The notes beneath the pieces are model-generated. The model saw only the letters and a list, made by a program, of their open reading frames with translations. It was not told the DNA's origin and did no database searches. The translations under genes were made by a program, and so were the position numbers. Below, piece after piece: positions 6,219-11,066 of a stretch of 11,066 bases of DNA (position 1 is the first letter of the stretch; the number at the start of each line of letters is the position of its first letter). The stretch comes from Tepidisphaeraceae bacterium (GTDB taxonomy: Bacteria > Planctomycetota > Phycisphaerae > Tepidisphaerales > Tepidisphaeraceae), in NCBI GenBank assembly GCA_025450555.1, contig JANWHF010000249.1, forward strand, positions 1 to 11,066. The letters run 5' to 3'.

Positions 6219-9200
6219 TCAGCTCAAAAGGTGAACGATAAAATCGCCGTCCGGTTTCAAGAGGGTGGGACTCAGGCGGCTGGTCCATTTGTCGGGGGGC
6301 GATTGGATGGAGGAGAGCGATTTGGTCGCAAGGCCAAAGGGCACGCCACCGTTGCTGGGGGCGATGGAGTGAATGACGATCTTGCCGAGGCTGCCGGCGG
6401 CCACATCGCTTGCAGCATACGAGCCGCGAATGGTCATATGCGAAATAGACGCAGGTGAAACGAAATCACTGGACGCATCAGGAAGGGCTGTAACGCTGTC
6501 GGCTACTCCCGCGAACAGGATGCTGCTGGCCAGTGAACCGGCAGTGATCGTACCAATGCTGCCCACGGCCCGTATCTGCGAACTGCTCACCGCACCGCCG
6601 ACGCTCAGGGAGCCGAGGTCTGTACCTTGCCCGCTGGTCAGAGTGAGGGTTGCGCTACTCATACTTCCTTTAATTTTGGCTGTGCGTATAGAGGCAGCCG
6701 AGACCGATCCTGAATCGCTTCCCAATTGAAGCACGCCAATCGACCCGGCAAAAGTTGCCGACCACCCGGCTGCAGCGGCGCCGGTGGCGCTGAGAGTGCC
6801 CGCGCCGCCGGAAACGGTCCATGTACCGCCAGCGAGCGCTCCGCTGATCTTGGCACTTCCCAACCCGCCAATCGTCAGGTTGGCATCAAACGGGCCGCTG
6901 GATTTGAGCGATCCGATCGAGGTCGCGAAGACGCTACTTTCAGGAGCGCCTGCTTGGTTCCAGCCTAACACCGAAAGCTGCGTCAGCGCGCCCGGCGTGG
7001 TCAGCACCAGGTCCACGACGTGACCCAGCGTAACGCTGCTATTGCCGCCACCAAGCGTCAGCGTCTGTTGCGCGGAAGTTGAACCGATATTACCGAGCAA
7101 AATTTTACCAACGGGGCCGGTGATATCGACATTGCCGCTGACGTTAACTCCCTTTGCATTGAGAGCGGCAAGTGATCCGTTCACCGTGATATTGCCGACC
7201 GCAGTCCGCGAGCCCTTGATGTTCAGAATCGAGTTAGCAGCGCCGGTGACATTAATTTCGGTTGGCTCCCGCGAAGTACCAATGAACACCGCCTGCCCGC
7301 TTCCCGCGCCGATCAGCGATAGAGAAATCCGCTGTCCATTATTATCGCGGTAACTGGCGACCTTGCCGCCGCCAAAGGCGACTTGCGTGTAGCTCACGTC
7401 CTGGATGGTCGCCACGCCCTGACCAATCGCAATCGGCGCACCCTGCGAGTTGGAGAGATCGAGGGTGAAGGTCTTTGTCGCCGAGGTGCCGGCGTTGGGA
7501 AGAATCTCGACCGCTACCGTCTGGCTGGTCTGACCCGGTGCAAACGTAACGGTGCCGCTGACCGCAGTGTAATCGGTTCCTGCCACGGCGGTTCCAGCGA
7601 CCGTGGCATAATCGACGCTGACGGTCTGGCTCAAAGGATCGTCGATCGCAATCGTGAAAATGACCTGATCCGGCGTCTGAAAGGGCTCGATGGCTTCGGG
7701 CGGCGTGCTGACGGTAAAAGCATTGACCGCCACCGCAACGCTCAGGCTGTAGTTACCGGTGCTTCCCGAGCTGGTTCCCGAGCCGGTCACCGGATCGTAC
7801 TGCGCCGCCGCCGGATTAGCGCCGCTCACTGCAATATAGTAGGTCTGACCGGCCTGCACCCGGACTCGGACCGCGCTGGCGGTGGTCGTGTCGTCGATGT
7901 TGTCGTTGGCGGCAAGTTGGTTACCGCTGGCATCAAAGAAGCGCAGGAAGGTGTCGGCATCCCCTTCCTGATTTGTGAAGGTACGAATATCCAGAGTCTG
8001 CGTCGCGTTGGGTGTCAGCTTGTATAGATCGACATCGGTGTCACCGATGTAAACCGAACCATCCATTGAGATGTTGCCCTTGAGTGTGGGACCATTGATG
8101 GCAATCGTTTGAATGGCAGCGGAGCTGATTTTGTCATCGGTAAGAGTGTTCAAATCCGTCAGCGGCCGGAGGCGGCTGGCCAGCGAATAATTTCCGACTT
8201 GCCCGCCCGTTCCGCTGGCCGCTGCGAACCAGTTGAAGTTGTTATTGCCCACGCCAGTGACGGCGACAAAGAAATTTTGGCCAGAGAACACTTGCGTGAT
8301 CAATTCGGGCGTTGCCGCGCCGCTCGTGTCGGCGATTTTGATGATGTTCGTCTGTCCTGCCGTGAACTCCCACAGGCTGAGGACCGGCGTAAAGCCGTTG
8401 GTCTGGCTGGTGGCGGCGACGTCAAACAGACCTGAGCTTTGGGCAGTGTAGCTGAGAAAGTCGACGTCCTTGAAGCCACCGTTGGACCCCAGCAGCGCGA
8501 GGCCGTTGTCGGCTCCGATGGTGCCGGTGACGGGGGTACCAATTGGCGCGGTGATTGCAGTGATGGCGGTACCATTGGTGTCGCCATTGTTAAAGGCGAT
8601 GTGCAAATCGTAACCTTCATCGCTTGGTGTCGAGCCGGCCGTGCGCCCGGCATAGGGATTGGTGGGACTAAGTCCCGAGTTAGCCGGCACCGTGACGGCG
8701 ATGTAATAAACCTGGCCGATCGACATGTTAACGTTCAGGGCGCTATCGGTCAGGTTTCCGCCGGTAAAACCATTGTCATCATCGTTGACCGCCACCTGGT
8801 TCCCATTGGCGTCGAAGATGATCATGTAGGTGTCTGCGGCATTGATGTAGGCCGAAGTGTCGGTCCAGACATGAAGCTGGCCGGTGTCAGGCGCGACGAC
8901 TTTGAACATATCGACGTCATCGGAAACAGTGATTCGCGTCGTGCTTCCCAGCGGCGGCGGATCGGAACCGAGCAGGCCGTTGTCCAGGATGTCTGTCACC
9001 TGAAGATGAGTGAAAGGATCTGTGTCGATGTTGTTGGGTACGGTCAGGTCCTTGGCTGTTGCGCCTTGGATGACTCCATTAGGATCGGGATTGAGCAATG
9101 AGAAAGTGATCGCGTAATCACCCTGTGAATTACCCGCGACCGCGCCGGAGCCGTCGGCGACATGGTAGGTGGAATTCCCGGCGGCACTGACGCCTAAATA

Positions 9201-10763
9201 GTAGGTTCCCACCGGCAGCGGATTGGCCGGATCGGTGGTCAACATCGGATAATTACTCGTGCTGCCGGTCACTGGGGCAACACCGGACACCGCATTGCCG
9301 CTGGCATCGAGAAGGCGAACCACCGGATTAAAGGCGGTGCCGCCGGACGGTAGCGCAAGCGCGATGGTTATCTGTCCGGGCGATTCAACGTCGATTTTGT
9401 ACAAATCGACATCGGTCGCTCCAACCAGCACCTGCCCATCCGCGCCGATGTTGCCGGCAAAGGTGAAACTGCGCGTGCCATCGAGCGTGGGGACGAAATT
9501 GGCATCGGCAATCGTGTTGTCTGTGTCGGGGCCTGGCTGCGGACCGGTGCCGGATGAGTTGCCGGTCATGATCGCCTTCACATCTTCAACCGCGTGCAGC
9601 ACGTTCACCCGCTGAAAACTAAGACCCGTCTCCGGAAGATTCGTGATCGCGCCGCTCAACAGGTTGTAGCGGGCGTTGTTGGGATTGTTCGAATCGACGA
9701 TCGTGTCGGAGGTCTGCTTGATGATTTGCAGGCACTGGGTGGGCGACAGGTAATGACCGCCAAATGTGAAGGCGGCATTCTGCATCAGCGCGACCATGCC
9801 GGATACAAATGGCGAGGCCATGGAAGTGCCACTGAGGGTGTTGTGAAGCAGATCGCTGGTATTGGTACCGCTGGAGCCGTTCCAGGTGCTGTAGATGTCT
9901 TCGCCAGGGGCGGCCACCTGGTTGCCCAGGGTGCTGCGCTGGCTGGTTGAGGCGAAGGTGTCGGAGGTGGCGGAATAATCGATTGCTCCGTAATTGTCGC
10001 CCTGCTCGCCAAACGGCACGCCAAAATCGCCGGCCTGTCCGGAGTTGGCCCAAATATTGGCGACGCTGATGGTTGAGACGATTGCCGGAAAGGAAGCACC
10101 GGGCGTAGGGTCATTGGCGTAGCTGTTGCCCGAGGCCGAGACCACCGTGATGCCCAGCTTCTGAAGATCCTGGATCGCGACTGCCTCGGCATCCTGCGAC
10201 TGTGCTGAACTGACCGAATCGAGGTTTACGCCCGATTCCCCCAGCGACATGTTCACGACTTTGATGTTGTAGGTCTGGTAGTTGTTCGCAACCCACTCCA
10301 GGCCGCGCAGGACAGGGTCTCCGCCGAGCTGCGATTCGCCGGGGTCGGCAATGACGCGGATATCAACCAGCTTCGCGCCGTCGGCAACGCCGATGGCCGG
10401 ATTACTGGAGGCAGCAATGCCCGAGACATGGGTTCCGTGGCCGTCATCGTCGAAGGCGGAAGTCGGACTTTGGGGCGGCGTGCTTACCGGGCTCTCCACC
10501 GCGTTATAGAACGCGATGACATTCGATTTGAGATCCGGATTTTGCGCGAAGACGCCGGTGTCGAGCACGGCAATGCCAATGCCTTGGCCGGTGATCGATC
10601 CGAAGCCCGGGGTGTTGCGAAGCTGCGTGAGCCCCGTGATGTCAAACGAAGCGCTGAGCAGCACCCGGCACTCGAGCGCCTCCAACCACGCCGGCATCGG
10701 CAACGGCCGCGTTTTTCTGTGCGCACTTTGACGCTTAAAACCCAAACGACGCGAAGCGCCCAT
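6219..10763 (-). CDS. Large exported subtilisin-like (S8) serine protease with LEPR-XLL-type motif, PPC and Calx-beta domains
   Basis: A giant protein of about 1514 residues. The ATG at 10763 is chosen because AAGGA lies 9 nt upstream and the leader MGASRRLGFKRQSAHRKTRP is basic. A TTG at 10835 would add 24 residues. Residues about 27-38 hold LEALECRVLLSA, a variant of the planctomycete LEPR-XLL motif. The S8 protease domain follows at once: Asp68 in AVLDTGV, His109 in DGHGTHVSG, Asn213 in SASGNS and Ser314 in SGTSMASP, so the catalytic set is complete. Four PPC-like beta-domains follow, each with a DVD-F/Y signature near residues 447, 613, 763 and 906, then a Calx-beta domain (about 1017-1121) with VAGTDYTAVSGTVTFAPGQT, and a Gly/Ser-rich beta-repeat tail to the end. 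No inhibitor I9-type propeptide and no long hydrophobic signal are seen. It is probably an extracellular or surface protease. The substrate is unknown. Confidence 0.95.
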   Translation of the reverse strand: MGASRRLGFKRQSAHRKTRPLPMPAWLEALECRVLLSASFDITGLTQLRNTPGFGSITGQGIGIAVLDTGVFAQNPDLKSNVIAFYNAVESPVSTPPQSPTSAFDDDGHGTHVSGIAASSNPAIGVADGAKLVDIRVIADPGESQLGGDPVLRGLEWVANNYQTYNIKVVNMSLGESGVNLDSVSSAQSQDAEAVAIQDLQKLGITVVSASGNSYANDPTPGASFPAIVSTISVANIWANSGQAGDFGVPFGEQGDNYGAIDYSATSDTFASTSQRSTLGNQVAAPGEDIYSTWNGSSGTNTSDLLHNTLSGTSMASPFVSGMVALMQNAAFTFGGHYLSPTQCLQIIKQTSDTIVDSNNPNNARYNLLSGAITNLPETGLSFQRVNVLHAVEDVKAIMTGNSSGTGPQPGPDTDNTIADANFVPTLDGTRSFTFAGNIGADGQVLVGATDVDLYKIDVESPGQITIALALPSGGTAFNPVVRLLDASGNAVSGVAPVTGSTSNYPMLTTDPANPLPVGTYYLGVSAAGNSTYHVADGSGAVAGNSQGDYAITFSLLNPDPNGVIQGATAKDLTVPNNIDTDPFTHLQVTDILDNGLLGSDPPPLGSTTRITVSDDVDMFKVVAPDTGQLHVWTDTSAYINAADTYMIIFDANGNQVAVNDDDNGFTGGNLTDSALNVNMSIGQVYYIAVTVPANSGLSPTNPYAGRTAGSTPSDEGYDLHIAFNNGDTNGTAITAITAPIGTPVTGTIGADNGLALLGSNGGFKDVDFLSYTAQSSGLFDVAATSQTNGFTPVLSLWEFTAGQTNIIKIADTSGAATPELITQVFSGQNFFVAVTGVGNNNFNWFAAASGTGGQVGNYSLASRLRPLTDLNTLTDDKISSAAIQTIAINGPTLKGNISMDGSVYIGDTDVDLYKLTPNATQTLDIRTFTNQEGDADTFLRFFDASGNQLAANDNIDDTTTASAVRVRVQAGQTYYIAVSGANPAAAQYDPVTGSGTSSGSTGNYSLSVAVAVNAFTVSTPPEAIEPFQTPDQVIFTIAIDDPLSQTVSVDYATVAGTAVAGTDYTAVSGTVTFAPGQTSQTVAVEILPNAGTSATKTFTLDLSNSQGAPIAIGQGVATIQDVSYTQVAFGGGKVASYRDNNGQRISLSLIGAGSGQAVFIGTSREPTEINVTGAANSILNIKGSRTAVGNITVNGSLAALNAKGVNVSGNVDITGPVGKILLGNIGSTSAQQTLTLGGGNSSVTLGHVVDLVLTTPGALTQLSVLGWNQAGAPESSVFATSIGSLKSSGPFDANLTIGGLGSAKISGALAGGTWTVSGGAGTLSATGAAAAGWSATFAGSIGVLQLGSDSGSVSAASIRTAKIKGSMSSATLTLTSGQGTDLGSLSVGGAVSSSQIRAVGSIGTITAGSLASSILFAGVADSVTALPDASSDFVSPASISHMTIRGSYAASDVAAGSLGKIVIHSIAPSNGGVPFGLATKSLSSIQSPPDKWTSRLSPTLLKPDGDFIVHLLS

Positions 10764-10844
10764 TGAGCGATATCCTTCGATTGATGAAATCCCCCGCCCA
10801 TTTAGAAAACAAAGACGCAGGCAGCCCGAGTGCAAAGCGCTCCT

Positions 10845-10872
10845 AAGCTACCCGGCGGGCACGACCCGTCAA
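10845..10872 (-). promoter_or_regulatory. Possible sigma-70-type promoter of the protease gene
   Basis: On the minus strand TTGACG (10872-10867) and TAGCTT (10850-10845) are 16 nt apart. The -35 element is close to consensus and the -10 element is weak. Transcription would begin near 10838, just before the in-frame TTG at 10835, and give the ATG at 10763 a leader of about 75 nt. This favours the ATG start. Read by eye only. Confidence 0.3.
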
Positions 10873-10950
10873 GGACGAGCTTTATTTGCAATTGATGCGG
10901 GCCGGCGCATTAAGCGACCTGAACTGTTTAGATTACATCAGGGTTTCAGG

Positions 10951-11022
10951 AGCCAAGGTTAGCCGCGACGCGACAGCGGAGCGCTTCTCCGAGCGCTGGA
11001 GGCGTCGCGGCTAACCTTGGCT
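10951..11022. repeat. Perfect 21-bp inverted repeat (cruciform or REP-like)
   Basis: The arms 10951-10971 (AGCCAAGGTTAGCCGCGACG, plus C) and 11002-11022 are exact inverted copies, with 30 nt between. The interior has a weaker CAGCG/CGCTG pairing, offset by one base, so most of the 72 nt can fold into one long hairpin. It lies upstream of the protease gene and could terminate a gene lying to the right of the window, or be a dispersed REP-type palindrome. I recall GC-rich palindromes with a GCCGCGACGC core in planctomycete genomes. No T-tract follows. Confidence 0.75.
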
Positions 11023-11066
11023 GTCGATAACCCTTCCGATTCCAGAGCAGGTTCTTAGTCACCCAA

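Noticed and set aside
7383..9101. Long plus-strand ORFs (214 and 220 codons) opposite the protease gene
   Set aside because: They are antisense to a clearly coding gene, in a high-GC region where stop codons are rare. No family features, signal or ribosome site are visible.
10764..10835. TTG start giving a 1538-residue protease
   Set aside because: AGGAG precedes it, but the added residues look unrelated to the usual basic leader of LEPR-XLL proteins. The ATG at 10763 has AAGGA at good spacing.
1..11066. CRISPR array, tRNA, rRNA, transposase or riboswitch
   Set aside because: I looked for regular spaced repeats, tRNA-like cloverleaf signals, transposase motifs and a c-di-AMP-type (ydaO) leader upstream of kdp and saw none. 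Reading by eye cannot exclude a divergent riboswitch.

Overview
The window looks like chromosomal DNA of a planctomycete, probably of the Phycisphaerae/Tepidisphaeraceae type. The main sign is the large exported protease on the minus strand: it has an N-terminal LE-x-x-x-R-x-LLSA motif (a variant of the planctomycete LEPR-XLL signature), followed by many beta-sandwich domains. High GC content, pseudopilin-style genes and a GCGGAT-type extragenic repeat fit this. The phylum assignment is an inference from family knowledge, not from any search.

Left third (1-3828, minus strand): the start of a kdp high-affinity potassium pump operon. Read in the direction of transcription it holds a 27-residue membrane micropeptide, kdpF (27 residues), kdpA (582 residues) and kdpB, which runs off the left edge about 60-85 codons before its expected end. 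kdpC and any kdpDE regulators would lie outside the window. The genes are tightly packed: 3 nt between the micropeptide and kdpF, and the kdpA ribosome binding site overlaps the kdpF stop codon. A weak upstream ORF (3801-4094) may overlap the first micropeptide.

Middle (about 3829-4923): a long divergent intergenic region. It holds a triple GCATCA repeat, an AT-rich island, no convincing gene from 4233 to 4590, a 135-bp inverted-repeat element built of 10-bp units (4591-4725), and a structured leader just before the next gene.

4924-6124 (plus strand): two small genes that look like parts of a type II secretion or type IV pilus-like machine. One is a single-pass protein resembling the GspC/PilP class, and the other is a GspG-like pseudopilin with a clear prepilin N-terminus. 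They are separated by 124 nt that contain a small hairpin.

6125-6218: a convergent intergenic spacer with a strong hairpin that could end transcription from both sides.

6219-10763 (minus strand): one very large secreted subtilisin-like serine protease (about 1514 residues) with four PPC-like domains, a Calx-beta domain and a roughly 390-residue glycine/serine-rich beta-repeat C-terminus. Beyond it, at 10951-11022, lies a perfect 21-bp inverted repeat. Its target gene, if any, is outside the window. The pseudopilin pair and the secreted protease could be functionally linked as export machine and cargo, but nothing beyond adjacency supports that.
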